Source: Aequorivita marisscotiae (GTDB lineage Bacteria > Bacteroidota > Bacteroidia > Flavobacteriales > Flavobacteriaceae). From it: a stretch of DNA of 64,000 nucleotides. The notes beneath the pieces are model-generated. The model saw nothing but the letters and a program-made list of their open reading frames with translations. It searched no databases and had not been told where the DNA came from. Within the stretch, counting starts at the first letter, position 1. Each line of letters starts with the position of its first letter. The DNA lies in contig NZ_CP122379.1 in assembly GCF_029814825.1 (NCBI RefSeq), positions 3,264,501 through 3,328,500 of the forward strand, read 5' to 3'. The position numbers and the translations under genes are program-made. Positions 8,442 through 19,000 of the stretch are shown in pieces.

Positions 8442-10535
8442 TTAAATAGCTTGTGCTTGTATTGCAGTAACCACAACGGTATTAAATATATCGTCTGTTG
8501 TGCAGCCTCGGCTTAAATCGTTTACAGGTTTGTTTAACCCTTGAATTATCGGACCAATAGCCAAAGCTTTTGTTTCTCTCTGAACCGCTTTGTAAGTATT
8601 GTTCCCCGTATTTAGATCGGGGAAGATAAACACATTGGCTTGTCCGGCAACTTCGGAGTTTGGCATTTTAGACCGGCCAACCGTTATATCTACGGCCGCA
8701 TCGTATTGTATTGGTCCTTCTACTTTTAAATCAGGTCTTTTTTCCCGTACTATTTGCGTTGCCTCTCTCACCCGTTCTACATCGGCTCCTACACCGGAAG
8801 TTCCTGATGAATACGACAACATTGCTATTTTCGGTTCAATTCCAAATGCCGTGCTGGTTGCAGCCGACGAAATGGCAATTTCGGCCAATTGGATTGAAGT
8901 AGGGTTTGGGTTAATTGCGCAATCTCCATACACCGAAACACGATCTTCCAAAAGCATAAAAAATACAGACGAAACAATTGAAGCCTCTGGCTTGGTTTTT
9001 ATAAATTGAAGCGCAGGAAGAATAGTGTGCTGCGTAGTGTGCTGAGCTCCGGAAACCATCCCGTCTGCATGACCCTTATATACCATCATGGTTCCAAAAT
9101 ACGACACATCTATCATGAGATCCTTCGCCATTGCAAGATTCACGTTTTTGTGTTTTCGAAGTTCGAACAATGTTTTTGCGTAGGCATCAAAATGAATAGA
9201 TTCACTTGGATTTACAATGTTAATTTTGTGTAAGTCCAGCGCAAGATCCAAGGCTGTAATTCGCTCTTCAATTTCCTTTTTATCGCCTAGCAATGTAATG
9301 GTTACCACGTCCAAATCAATTAATCGTTTGGTGGCACGTAAAATACGTTCGTCTAGCCCTTCTGGTAATACAATGTGCTTTTTTTCGGCCTTTGCCTTTT
9401 TCAATAAATTATACTGAAACATTCTAGGTGTAATTCCGTTTGTTTTAAACGTAATTAAGCGTTCTACCAAAGCATCTACTTTTACGTGCTTTTCAAAATC
9501 TTTAATAGACGTATTAATTTTTTCGGTGTTTTCGGCATAAATCTGCGATTTTATTCTTCCCAAACTATTGGTAACGGAAAATGTACCTCCTGGAACCGAA
9601 ATAATAGGAACAACTTCTGAAAGCCCTTCAATTAATTTAATAATTGAATCTTCCGGCACCAGACCCGCGGTAAGTACGATACCCGAAATAGCAGGATAAT
9701 TATCGGAGATATTTGCTTGCAGAGCGCCCAAAATAATATCGGCACGGTCTCCCGGTGTAATAACAAGCGCATTTTCTTTTAAATGAAGTAAGTAGTTATG
9801 CAATTGCATAGCGCCCACGCTGTAATTACCAGCCTGATTATTAATAAAGGATTCTCCAAACAGAACCTTTGCACCCAAAGTATCTACAATTTCCTTCATC
9901 GAAGGATTTGCCAAAACTGGGTTTAACGGAATTGCACTTACAATTACTTGCGAAGGAAGATATTTTTCCAATTCGGTAATAACCAATTCTTGATTTTGAG
10001 GTTCTACTTTATTGGCGATTACGGCCAAAACCTCTACTCCTTTGTCTTTAAACGAATCGAACGCCATTTGTAGATTGCCGACAAATTCGTCTAAGGTTTT
10101 GCCAATACCGCTAGCTAGGATAATCGCGGGCACACCTAAATTTTTGGCTATTAATATATTAATATCGAATTCCTTTATAGTGCCTTCACCCGTAAATCCG
10201 GTACCTTCAATTAGTATAAAATCAAACCGTTCTTCGAGGGCTTTGTATTTTTCAATAATTCTACTAATTATTTCGCCGTCTTTATTTTCGTTTGTTTTCT
10301 TAATTACCTCGCTTCGTTTAAAGGCGTAGGCATCTTCAAATTTTATATCTAAGTTAAAATAGGTAGAAACTGTGTTTATATGATTGTCAATTTCACCAGA
10401 TTTAAAGTCATCAATAATAGGTCTGAAATAGCCTACTTTGGCCGCCTTTCCCAATAACGACTGCATTAATCCCAGTGAAATAATAGACTTGCCACTGTCT
10501 GGTTCGGTTGTGGCAATATAAATGGCTTTATTCAT
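8442..10535 (-). CDS. pta: Phosphate acetyltransferase, long form
   Basis: 697 residues, the long Pta type. An N-terminal P-loop BioD/CobQ-like domain starts with YIATTEPDSGKS; a DRTGG regulatory domain occupies about residues 210-320; and the catalytic PTA domain covers the last 330 residues, with the family segments SYSSGTSGVG and PDLNTGN. It converts acetyl-CoA and phosphate to acetyl phosphate and CoA. It is the first gene of the pta-ackA operon. A -7 box (TACTTTTG on the minus strand, 10559-10552) lies 17-24 bases before the start. Confidence 0.97.
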   Translation of the reverse strand: MNKAIYIATTEPDSGKSIISLGLMQSLLGKAAKVGYFRPIIDDFKSGEIDNHINTVSTYFNLDIKFEDAYAFKRSEVIKKTNENKDGEIISRIIEKYKALEERFDFILIEGTGFTGEGTIKEFDINILIAKNLGVPAIILASGIGKTLDEFVGNLQMAFDSFKDKGVEVLAVIANKVEPQNQELVITELEKYLPSQVIVSAIPLNPVLANPSMKEIVDTLGAKVLFGESFINNQAGNYSVGAMQLHNYLLHLKENALVITPGDRADIILGALQANISDNYPAISGIVLTAGLVPEDSIIKLIEGLSEVVPIISVPGGTFSVTNSLGRIKSQIYAENTEKINTSIKDFEKHVKVDALVERLITFKTNGITPRMFQYNLLKKAKAEKKHIVLPEGLDERILRATKRLIDLDVVTITLLGDKKEIEERITALDLALDLHKINIVNPSESIHFDAYAKTLFELRKHKNVNLAMAKDLMIDVSYFGTMMVYKGHADGMVSGAQHTTQHTILPALQFIKTKPEASIVSSVFFMLLEDRVSVYGDCAINPNPTSIQLAEIAISSAATSTAFGIEPKIAMLSYSSGTSGVGADVERVREATQIVREKRPDLKVEGPIQYDAAVDITVGRSKMPNSEVAGQANVFIFPDLNTGNNTYKAVQRETKALAIGPIIQGLNKPVNDLSRGCTTDDIFNTVVVTAIQAQAI

Positions 10536-10551
10536 TTTTTTAATATTTATT

Positions 10552-10559
10552 CAAAAGTA
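10552..10559 (-). promoter_or_regulatory. Candidate -7 box for pta-ackA
   Basis: On the minus strand this reads TACTTTTG, which fits TAnnTTTG. No good -33 TTG is present at the right distance, so only the -7 element is supported. Confidence 0.35.
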
Positions 10560-10743
10560 AGCAACATTATAAACACCGCTATAAAATTTTAGGTTAGATG
10601 TTCCAAACGTGCTAAAACTTTATGGCCTCTTCAAAATTTTATGCTTCATTTAATACAGTTAGTTTATCTGAATTGTAACCAAACTTCGTTTTTTTAATCC
10701 AATGGTTAATTTATCAATGTATTATTCACTTAAATAAATAACT

Positions 10744-11334
10744 ATGGAAACAAAATTATTACTACTCGCATTAATAGGTGTATTTTCAGTAAATGCACAA
10801 AATACATATAACCTTGACTGGGTTATGGGGATTGGAAGTAGCGTAGATTTAACTATAGATCAAGGCGATACCGTAATTTGGACTTGGGGAGATAATGCAC
10901 CCCATACAGTAGAAAATGAAGTAGGAAATTCTGTTGAAACTTTTAATAGTGGAGTTATTTCGGGAATGGGAGAAACCTATGCCTACACCTTTACCGAGGT
11001 AGGCGACAACAGATATTTTTGTGGCATTCACGGTGCAAATAACATGTCGGGAACCATTACAGTTAGAGAGGTTTTGGGAGTTGAGGATAACAATTTAAGC
11101 TCAATAAGTATCTACCCAAATCCATCGTCTTCAGTAATAAATTTGGAGATTCCACACAACATTCAATCTGGCCAAATAACCGTGTACGATGTATTAGGAA
11201 AACAGATTTATTCAGATGAATTTATATCAAATCCTAGGATTTCAATAAACATTGCGAATTGGAGCCAAGGAAATTATTTTTTAAAAGTTGTTTCGGGTGA
11301 ATACACAATAACCGAAAGGTTCATTAAAAACTAA
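10744..11334 (+). CDS. Secreted cupredoxin (plastocyanin-like) with T9SS sorting domain
   Basis: 196 residues: signal peptide (cleavage after about residue 18, VNAQ), a cupredoxin domain (about 20-108) and a T9SS type A sorting domain (from about 120, IYPNPSSSVINLE). All four type-1 copper ligands are visible: His54 in APHTV, Cys93 and His96 in YFCGIH, and Met101 in NNM. The protein is predicted to be exported, anchored or released by T9SS and to bind copper, for electron transfer or copper sequestration. It lies between pta and the Cus efflux operon. A paralogue at 40116-40691 has lost the ligands. Confidence 0.85.
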   Translation: METKLLLLALIGVFSVNAQNTYNLDWVMGIGSSVDLTIDQGDTVIWTWGDNAPHTVENEVGNSVETFNSGVISGMGETYAYTFTEVGDNRYFCGIHGANNMSGTITVREVLGVEDNNLSSISIYPNPSSSVINLEIPHNIQSGQITVYDVLGKQIYSDEFISNPRISINIANWSQGNYFLKVVSGEYTITERFIKN

Positions 11335-11515
11335 TTCAATAAAGATACGTATTACTGCTAATTTTTTGGATGCTACTTCGGTTGCAATTTTGAAAATGCT
11401 CTTTTCCGATTAAAACGAAATTGACCCTCGTTATTTGTCACAGTTAATCATCTTTAAAACAATTGAACATGATATAGCATCCATAGATTTGCAATTATTA
11501 AAATCAAAAACTATT

Positions 11516-12394
11516 ATGAAAAAAATTATTTTACTCCTCTTTATTTTTAGTGGTTTAAACCTGTCTTTTTCGCAAGAACCTATAATTGAAGGAGACATAA
11601 TGTTGTGCCCAAATTCAAGCGGTACAGCATCAGTGATCAATCAAAGTTATGATAGCTATCAATGGTATTTTAAATACTGGTTTACATCGGAAGAATTTGA
11701 GCCCATTCCTGGGGCAACGGATGCTTCATTTACATATGATTGGTTTACCTATGATCAGGCGTTATTAAAAGTTGTGGTTACTTTAGGAACCGAAACCTTA
11801 GAGTCTAATGCAATACAAATTGATAGTTACGCTTGGACCCCTTTGATAATAATTCACGAAATGAATGAGTTTGTAAGAATTGATCCAGTTTCCCACCATC
11901 TTGTTTTATGCGAAGGAGAAAGCTTTAACAATACAATTGGCAGTCCCTACAACACTAACATACAATGGTATAAAGATTACGCCCCAATTCCAGGTGCAAA
12001 TGATACGTCTTATTCAATCACTGAGCCTGGAATATACTACGTGGAAGCTGCACCAGATTTCTGTCCTAATGTTATAGATAGCAGCATAGGCACTCCGTTT
12101 GTTGTTGAAATTGACACTAATTGTGCCCTTGGCATTACTAACCCCAATAGTTTACACGATGCAGTTCAAATATATCCTAATCCGGTGTCGCATTCCCTAC
12201 AGTTAAACATTGGTGCTGATGTAGCAATAAACAAATACAGCATTATGGACATAACGGGAAAAGCTTTAATAACAAAGAAAACGAACTTTACAGATACTGC
12301 GACTATAGATGTTAGCAGTTTATCTAACGGACTGTATATTTTAGTGTTAGAAAGTGAAAGAGGAAATTCAATTCATAAATTCATTAAAGCGTAG
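11516..12394 (+). CDS. Secreted Ig-like protein with T9SS sorting domain
   Basis: 292 residues from ATG 11516, chosen because it opens a signal peptide (MKKIILLLFIFSGLNLSFSQ); an in-frame upstream start at 11435 would bury it. Two Ig/PKD-like repeats share the pattern C(P/E)..., YQWY or IQWYKD, then PIPGAxDxS, at about residues 25-110 and 130-205. Residues from about 225 form a T9SS type A sorting domain (IYPNPVSHSLQLN, GLYILVLES). A surface or extracellular role such as adhesion is likely; the ligand is unknown. A good terminator follows at 12427-12452. Confidence 0.8.
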   Translation: MKKIILLLFIFSGLNLSFSQEPIIEGDIMLCPNSSGTASVINQSYDSYQWYFKYWFTSEEFEPIPGATDASFTYDWFTYDQALLKVVVTLGTETLESNAIQIDSYAWTPLIIIHEMNEFVRIDPVSHHLVLCEGESFNNTIGSPYNTNIQWYKDYAPIPGANDTSYSITEPGIYYVEAAPDFCPNVIDSSIGTPFVVEIDTNCALGITNPNSLHDAVQIYPNPVSHSLQLNIGADVAINKYSIMDITGKALITKKTNFTDTATIDVSSLSNGLYILVLESERGNSIHKFIKA

Positions 12395-12426
12395 TTTTTA
12401 CTTGATGGCTAATAGCTTAATACAGA

Positions 12427-12452
12427 AATGGGAGCCAAGAGCTCCCGTTTTT
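12427..12452 (+). terminator. Intrinsic terminator between convergent genes
   Basis: AAATGGGAGC (12427-12436 region) pairs with GCTCCCGTTT around a CAAGA loop and is followed by T. It terminates the Ig-like gene. The opposite strand has only a weak T run, so it may not serve the converging Cus operon. Confidence 0.75.
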
Positions 12453-12572
12453 AAATGAAAGCATTCACTTCTTCTTTTTAATACGTGGAATGTATTATAA
12501 ACCATCACCTTCCAAATAGCTCGCTCTAATTTTAACAGAACGCTATAATTAGCGATAATAATTTGGTCATAT

Positions 12573-14327
12573 TTAGTTTATTTCATCGGTAACCTCTCCG
12601 CAATTCAGCATTGAAGCCCCAAAATACGGGTTGAGGATTTCTTCGTTCGTACTCAGCCAAAACGCGCCTATATCGTTATTCGCCATCGGACAGTATTCCA
12701 CATAGACTTTTTGGTTAATGCCAAAAGTTTTTACCGCATTTATTAAATGTGCCGATAGATGCACAAATTGTTCGCGTTGTATTTTAATATCTGAAGTTTT
12801 TGAGATTGCGCTCGCAGATGTCTTAAGTTCCTTTTCCAAATGCATCCATTGGCTGTGGGCAGGCTCCTCTTTTAGCAGTTTCATATCAACATTATTGATG
12901 CTTTTAAGTAGAGCACCGGCAGCGATTTTGGGTGTTTCTGCGTTGTCATTAACCAAGGCTTTTTCTATAGTCATATAATCGTCAAACACTGCTTTCAGTT
13001 GGGTTTGAAATTTTGCTGGCACTTCCAGCCTTTCAACCTGTGTCAGGTGATTTGTTGCATCCACTTCTACACTGTTATCAGTATTCATCATGCTTTTTTT
13101 ACCTTGCAATTGGGCTGCTGCATCTACTGTAAAAGTGCCATTGGCAACCACTTCTTCGCCATTAGTAAGTCCATCAACAATGGTATAAGTTTCGCCGTTC
13201 TTTGCGCCCAAAGTTACCTCGCGCATTTCAAAAACAGGTTTGTTAGGATTGGTTTTTACATATACCAAGGATCGGCTTCCCGTCCAAAGTACAGCAGATG
13301 CTGGCACAATTATCTGTGACGTACTATCATTTTGTTTTGAAATATTCACTTTAGAAGTTACAAACATCCCAGGTTTTAAAATACCATCTTTATTGTTTAA
13401 AGTTGCCCGTACTGAAACCGTCCTGGATTGTGTATTTAAAGTTGGATCTATAAACGAAATGGTTGCTTCAAAATCTTTATTGGGATAGGCATTGGTGGTT
13501 ACAGTTATTTTTTGGCCTTCCTTTAATTGTGAAATTTGATTTTCATAAGCATCGAACATAGCCCAAACTGTTCCCAAATTGCTAACTTTTACAATAGGTT
13601 GCCCTTGCTTAACGTAGTCGCCTTCTTCCGCCATTTTTTCAGAAACCGTTCCCGAAACAGTAGCGTAAATGGGGAAGTTTTCACGCACTTTACCTGAACT
13701 TTCAATTTGATTGATTTGATTTTCTGAAAGTTTCCACAATTTTAATTTATTACGAACTGCTTTATATAATCCGGGCTGAGATTCTTTCATAGAAGCAGCC
13801 GTTAAAAGTTCCTGTTGCGCTGCAACAAGTGCCGGTGCATAAATGATGGCCAACAATTGTCCTTTACGAACTTCTTCTCCAGTAAAATTGACATTTAGCT
13901 TTTCTATTCTTCCTTCAAAATAACTGGCTTGTACGGCATTTGCTTCTTCGTTCGGCATAATTTTACCCGAAAGCGACATTGTATTTCCCTCTGTTTCCGA
14001 AGTATTTCCTACAATAACAGTTTGAATATTTGCCAAAGCCATGGCATTTTCAGACATCTTAATTTCGTTTAATGCCAGGCCTTCCGCGCCGGACTCTGCG
14101 GGGATTAAGTCCATCCCGCAAATAGGACAATCTCCCGGTTCGGGTTGCATAATTTGGGGATGCATTGAGCAAGTCCACATTTTATTAGCAGCAACCTCAT
14201 CAGAATGCTCATGAATGTCTGTGGCATTATTAGCCGCTGTACCTGCTGGATCGCCACCGAAAAGAAGAAAACCAGCCAAGAGGCCAACTATAACGGCTAT
14301 CCCAATGTATATGATATTTTTATTCAT
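12573..14327 (-). CDS. cusB: CusB-type RND efflux periplasmic adaptor with metal-binding N-domain and DUF3347
   Basis: 584 residues, longer than a plain CusB. After an N-terminal membrane/signal segment comes a heavy-metal-binding domain (WTCSMHPQIMQPEPGDCPIC, about residues 50-75). A membrane-fusion core follows (barrel-sandwich hybrid and beta-barrel, about 110-410), and the C-terminal 140 residues form a DUF3347 domain ending with VEYCPMANNDIGAFW. The adaptor links the CusA pump to the outer-membrane channel and passes on Cu(I)/Ag(I). It is the last gene of the minus-strand operon, 11 bases after the DUF305 gene. Confidence 0.92.
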   Translation of the reverse strand: MNKNIIYIGIAVIVGLLAGFLLFGGDPAGTAANNATDIHEHSDEVAANKMWTCSMHPQIMQPEPGDCPICGMDLIPAESGAEGLALNEIKMSENAMALANIQTVIVGNTSETEGNTMSLSGKIMPNEEANAVQASYFEGRIEKLNVNFTGEEVRKGQLLAIIYAPALVAAQQELLTAASMKESQPGLYKAVRNKLKLWKLSENQINQIESSGKVRENFPIYATVSGTVSEKMAEEGDYVKQGQPIVKVSNLGTVWAMFDAYENQISQLKEGQKITVTTNAYPNKDFEATISFIDPTLNTQSRTVSVRATLNNKDGILKPGMFVTSKVNISKQNDSTSQIIVPASAVLWTGSRSLVYVKTNPNKPVFEMREVTLGAKNGETYTIVDGLTNGEEVVANGTFTVDAAAQLQGKKSMMNTDNSVEVDATNHLTQVERLEVPAKFQTQLKAVFDDYMTIEKALVNDNAETPKIAAGALLKSINNVDMKLLKEEPAHSQWMHLEKELKTSASAISKTSDIKIQREQFVHLSAHLINAVKTFGINQKVYVEYCPMANNDIGAFWLSTNEEILNPYFGASMLNCGEVTDEIN

Positions 14328-14338
14328 CTGTTTATATT

Positions 14339-14821
14339 TTACTTATTATTTTCTAATCGTTTAATCATTGCCTTCATTTCCGCAATTTCCTTTTCTTGTG
14401 CTTTAATAATATCATCTGCCAACTTTTTAACTTCGGGATCTTTTATCTCTGCTCTTTTACTGGTTAAAATAGCGATGGAATGATGCGGAATCATCGCTTT
14501 CATCCAAAGTATATCGCCAACAATAGGGCTTTGTGCTCTTACCAAGCCAAGGGCGCTGACGAATAGAATTAAACTCCCCAATAGAATTGCAATATTTTTT
14601 TTCTTGTTTTGATACATTTTTCGCATAAAGAACCACATTATCACTGCCATTGCCGCAATGCCCAAACACGACATATAAAACCTTGTGAGACTAAAGTAAA
14701 CGTGGTCTATTTCGTACGTATTTAAATACATTGTGATGTACATTGCTATAAATGAAGCGGCAAGCATCAAAATAAACTTTGTGTAATTATTGTTTTTTGA
14801 GTTTTGGTTTGAATTTTTCAT
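14339..14821 (-). CDS. DUF305 membrane protein in copper-efflux operon
   Basis: 160 residues. Three hydrophobic segments (about 17-33, 45-65, 75-95) precede a DUF305 core with the motif MKAMIPHHSIAI and a charged helical tail (AQEKEIAEMKAMIKRLE). DUF305 proteins carry conserved Met/His residues and often sit beside copper-handling genes; metal binding is plausible but unproven. It lies between the TolC-like and CusB genes with short gaps, so it is part of the operon. The three membrane helices are an addition to the simple secreted DUF305 form. Confidence 0.85.
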   Translation of the reverse strand: MKNSNQNSKNNNYTKFILMLAASFIAMYITMYLNTYEIDHVYFSLTRFYMSCLGIAAMAVIMWFFMRKMYQNKKKNIAILLGSLILFVSALGLVRAQSPIVGDILWMKAMIPHHSIAILTSKRAEIKDPEVKKLADDIIKAQEKEIAEMKAMIKRLENNK

Positions 14822-14843
14822 AGTATTAAAATTTATGGTTTAA

Positions 14844-16085
14844 TTAATTCTTGTCTGTAAAATAATTTATTATACTAGTTTGTTTAAAGTAAGCGGCAAT
14901 AGCTTCAATCCGACTTATTTGAAATTTTAACTGCAATTCCTGCACGTCCAAAACTTCATTAAAATTGATCGTTCCCGTTTCATAATTCTTCAATAAAATT
15001 TCATTCGCGTGCTGCGCCTGTTTTATATTTTTATCCTGCGTCTCTAAACTTATACGCGCCGCATTTCTACTTTTAATTGCTGTTTGTAACTGCGTCATTA
15101 ATAAATTTTCAGATGCTTGTTTTTGAATTTCAAGCTCTTCATATTTCAATTTGTTTTGCCGCGCAACGGATTTATATTTTTTATTGAAAATTGGGATTGA
15201 AATTGTTGCCATTGGCATTAGCATATTAGGCGCTTCATTTAAAAGCATATACTGCACCCCTATTCCAAAATCTGGCGCGCTTTCTTTTTTATTTAGAATA
15301 TCGGCTTGTGAAACCACCTCATTCAATTCGTTATATTTTGTTATTTCGGGGTGTAGCTTAAGTTGGCTGAAATCTATTTCAGTTTCTTTCTCTGGAATTG
15401 TCAAGCTATCGCGGATTGCAATATCAGTGACTTCCTCGCGGTTCATTATCTTATTAGTAGCGGTGAGTGCTGCCGAATAGTCCTGCTGAAGCCTTAATTT
15501 TTGTTCGATTAGATCGTTCTGCCGCATCTGCAGTCTTAGTACCGAAACTGCTGATGCCTGCCCAACTTCAACCGAGGTAAGTGCCAAGCGCTCATAAACC
15601 TGCAAAAGCTGAATGTTGGAGTCTAAAACTTGCTGCTTTCTAGCTATTTCATATAAACGAAAATAGGATTGCGACACGGCCATTGCGATTTTCCTTTTGG
15701 CTATTTCTATTTCCACAAAATCTACATCGGCCATTGCTGTGGCATATTTACTTCGCGCAGAAATAGTTCCAAACCAAGGAAGCATTTGCATCATCGAAAA
15801 TTCACCCTGTTGCATCATCGGCATTTCGGCTTTACTAAGCGTATATCCTCCTGAAAACTGGGTGTCTGGCAACGAGTTGGACTCTGACACCTTTTCCGTA
15901 GCAATAGCGTGTTGCTTTATCACAGCTTGAATGTTGGGATTGTTTTTTATAGCTTCGACAATAAAGGTTTCCAACTGTTGGCCTTGTCCAGTCCAACTCA
16001 AAAATATTAATGAAAAAAGAAATATCCTTACCATCCAAAATTTCGGTTTTCTCGAAAGAAATGTTGTTTTAAAAGTTGAATTCAT
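14844..16085 (-). CDS. cusC: TolC-family outer-membrane channel of the Cus system
   Basis: 413 residues with a signal peptide (FLFSLIFLSWTGQGQ) preceded by a basic stretch of about 20 residues. The rest is long amphipathic helices typical of OEP/TolC repeats, in two halves (about 40-220 and 230-410), with the ending NFNEVLDVQELQLKFQISRIEA. It forms the outer-membrane exit duct for the RND pump. The start lies two bases after the cusA stop, so translation is probably coupled. Confidence 0.88.
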   Translation of the reverse strand: MNSTFKTTFLSRKPKFWMVRIFLFSLIFLSWTGQGQQLETFIVEAIKNNPNIQAVIKQHAIATEKVSESNSLPDTQFSGGYTLSKAEMPMMQQGEFSMMQMLPWFGTISARSKYATAMADVDFVEIEIAKRKIAMAVSQSYFRLYEIARKQQVLDSNIQLLQVYERLALTSVEVGQASAVSVLRLQMRQNDLIEQKLRLQQDYSAALTATNKIMNREEVTDIAIRDSLTIPEKETEIDFSQLKLHPEITKYNELNEVVSQADILNKKESAPDFGIGVQYMLLNEAPNMLMPMATISIPIFNKKYKSVARQNKLKYEELEIQKQASENLLMTQLQTAIKSRNAARISLETQDKNIKQAQHANEILLKNYETGTINFNEVLDVQELQLKFQISRIEAIAAYFKQTSIINYFTDKN

Positions 16086-16087
16086 TT

Positions 16088-19000
16088 CTAGCTTGCTTTA
16101 AGGGTTTTTAATTTATTTTTCAATTTTGCCTCTTTTCTCCAACTGAATAAAACTGGCACTACAAAAAGAGTGATCAACGCAATTAACATCCCTCCAAAAC
16201 TGGGAATGGCCATTGGTATCATAATATCGCTTCCTCTACCTGTGGATGTTAGAATTGGTAGCAAAGCCAAAATTGTGGTAGCGGTAGTCATCAAGGCGGG
16301 ACGTATTCTTTTCCTTCCCGCTTCTACTACAGAAGTGCGAATTTCCTTCAAATTCTCTGGGTCGTTCTTGTCAAAGGTTTGAGTGAGATACGTGGCCATT
16401 ACCACGCCATCGTCCGTGGCAATTCCGAAGAGCGCAATAAACCCTACCCAAACTGCAACACTTAGATTAATGGTGTGCATCTGAAACATTTCCCGTAAGT
16501 TTTCTCCAAAAAAGTTGAAGTTTAAAAACCAATCCTGTCCATAAAACCAAATCATCAAAAAGCCTCCTGCAAAGGCTACCGTAATTCCTGAAAATACTAT
16601 CAAGGAAGTTGCTACAGAACGAAATTGGAAATATAAAATCAAGAAGATTATCCCCAATGCCAAAGGCACAATTACAGAAAGTGTTTTCTCAGCCCGTAAT
16701 TGGTTTTCATAAGTACCCGTAAAGTGATAATTTATTCCTTTAGGAACAGTGAGTTCTCCATTGGCAATCTTTTCTTTTATTAAGGCTTGGGCGTTTTCAA
16801 CCACATTTACTTCTGCGTATCCGTCCAGTTTATCGAACAAAACGTGGCCCAATAAAAAAGTATCCTCGCTATTTATCATCAGCGGCCCCTGTTCATAGCG
16901 CACGTTTACAAGTTCGTCCAAGGGTACTGGATTACCTTTTTCTACTGGTACGTAAATATTCTTTAAATCATCGGGATCAGCGCGTAGATCGCGTGGGTAT
17001 CGCACCCGAACTCCGTAGCGTTCCCGACCTTCTACGGTTTGGGTCAAAGGCATTCCTCCCACCGCTACTTGCAAGATTTGCTGTACATCTTCGATAGAAA
17101 CGCCATAACGGGCAAGACGATCTCTTTTTATGTCAATTAAAAGATAAGGTTTCCCTACAATGCGGTCTGCAAAAACGGCTTCTACTTTCACCCCTTCGGC
17201 GTGTTTTATAATCTCTTCCAACTCTAACCCAAAAGCTTCAATCTTTCTAAGATCTTGCCCCTTCACTTTAATTCCCATAGGGGCGCGCATTCCTGTTTGC
17301 AACATCACCAATCGTGTTTCAATAGGCTGTAACTTAGGCGCAGAGGTAACGCCAGGGATTCTGGTTACGCGTACTATTTCATTCCAGATATCATCGGGAG
17401 ATTTTATCTCGGGTCGCCAGTTTCTATAAAATTCGCCATCCTCATCTTCTATCAAATCTCTTTCTGTGACATCGAGCGCAGTCGAGATGTCAATTCCTGC
17501 TTTTCGAGCGTTCTCGACTCCGCTCGTACTGACATTTTTATTTGGATTTTCAACAAGTGTCCCATCTTTAAGCTCGTAAAATCCATCTTCATTCACTTTA
17601 AACCTTTGTCGCTTTCCGTCTTCATTCAGAGCGTATTCTGGTTTATATTGAATGATGTTTTCAAACATGGACAATTGTGCTGGATCAAGAGCCGACTCTG
17701 TTCGGCCAGCTTTCCCCACAACAGTTTCAATTTCTGGAATACCTGCCACAGCCATATCCATCTGCTGTAAAACGCGTTTATTTTCCTCTACGCCCGAGTG
17801 GGGCATAGAAGTAGGCATCAATAAAAAAGAACCTTCGTTTAAGGAAGGCATAAACTCCTTGCCTGTGTTCTGCCAAATCAAGACTCCGAAGACAACAATT
17901 AACGTGGGGACGGAGAGAAATAGAATCTTGTTCCGAAGTGCCCAGCCAAGAATCCGAGTGTAATAATATTGGAACAACCAGAATATGGCTAACAATCCCG
18001 AACATATCAGTCCCACAAACATCAGGTTCCAAAATATACTTTTATCTACCCCAAGTGGACGCCAGAATTCTGCCAATAAAAAGACAACGGCTAAAGCTGA
18101 AATAAATATGTTTATAATATTAGCACGTTTATCTGATAGCGTAAGTTTATCTGAAATCTTGGAAGTAACCTCATCATCTTTTAATAACCCCGTAATACCA
18201 AAGGCAATCAGGATTAGTCCTAGCCAGTATCCAAAAACGATAGCAGTGATCCCCAAAATGACTAACAGTCCACTAATTAAATTAGCAGTTGCTTTTCTTA
18301 AACTTTTTCTTCGGAACAAATAAGCAGCGAACGGCGGGATAAGAAAAAGTGCCACCATTAAGGAAGCGACGATCGCCATTGTTTTGGTAAATGCCAAGGG
18401 CCTAAATAATTTTCCCTCCGCGCCAATCATAGTAAAAACGGGGATAAAGCTTATTATAGTTGTTAATACAGCGGTAATAATGGCGCCGGAAACCTCAGCG
18501 CTTGCTTCATAAACAACTGTATTTATTGGCTGTTTTACACCGGTTTCGCCATAACGCACTTCTTCTTCATCTAAATGCCTTATTATATTTTCGGTAAGGA
18601 TAATCCCGATATCCACCATGGTCCCAATTGCAATTGCTATTCCGGATAATGCCACAATGTTGGCGTCCACATTAAAGAACTTCATCGCAATAAAAACCAT
18701 TAAAACTGCCACTGGCAAGAGACCCGAAATAAGTATTGAAGCTCTTAAATTAAAAACCATCACGATAATCACGAAAATCGTGATGAGTATTTCCAAGCTT
18801 AAAGCTTCATCAAGCGTGTCTAAGGTTTCCTGAATAAGTATCGATCGGTCGTAAAATGGAACTACAGTAAGTTGCGATATTGTACCATCCGAAAGTTCTT
18901 TGGAAGGCAGGCCGGCTTTAAGTTCTTCTATTTTTTCTTTTACATTGTTGATAACTTCCATTGGGTTGGCGCCGTATCTAGCCGTAACAACTCCACCTAC

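Noticed and set aside
8599..9009. 136-residue plus-strand ORF inside pta and similar long antisense ORFs in cusA, ackA and btuB
   Set aside because: All are mirror frames of well-conserved genes, with no independent start signals or recognisable domains.
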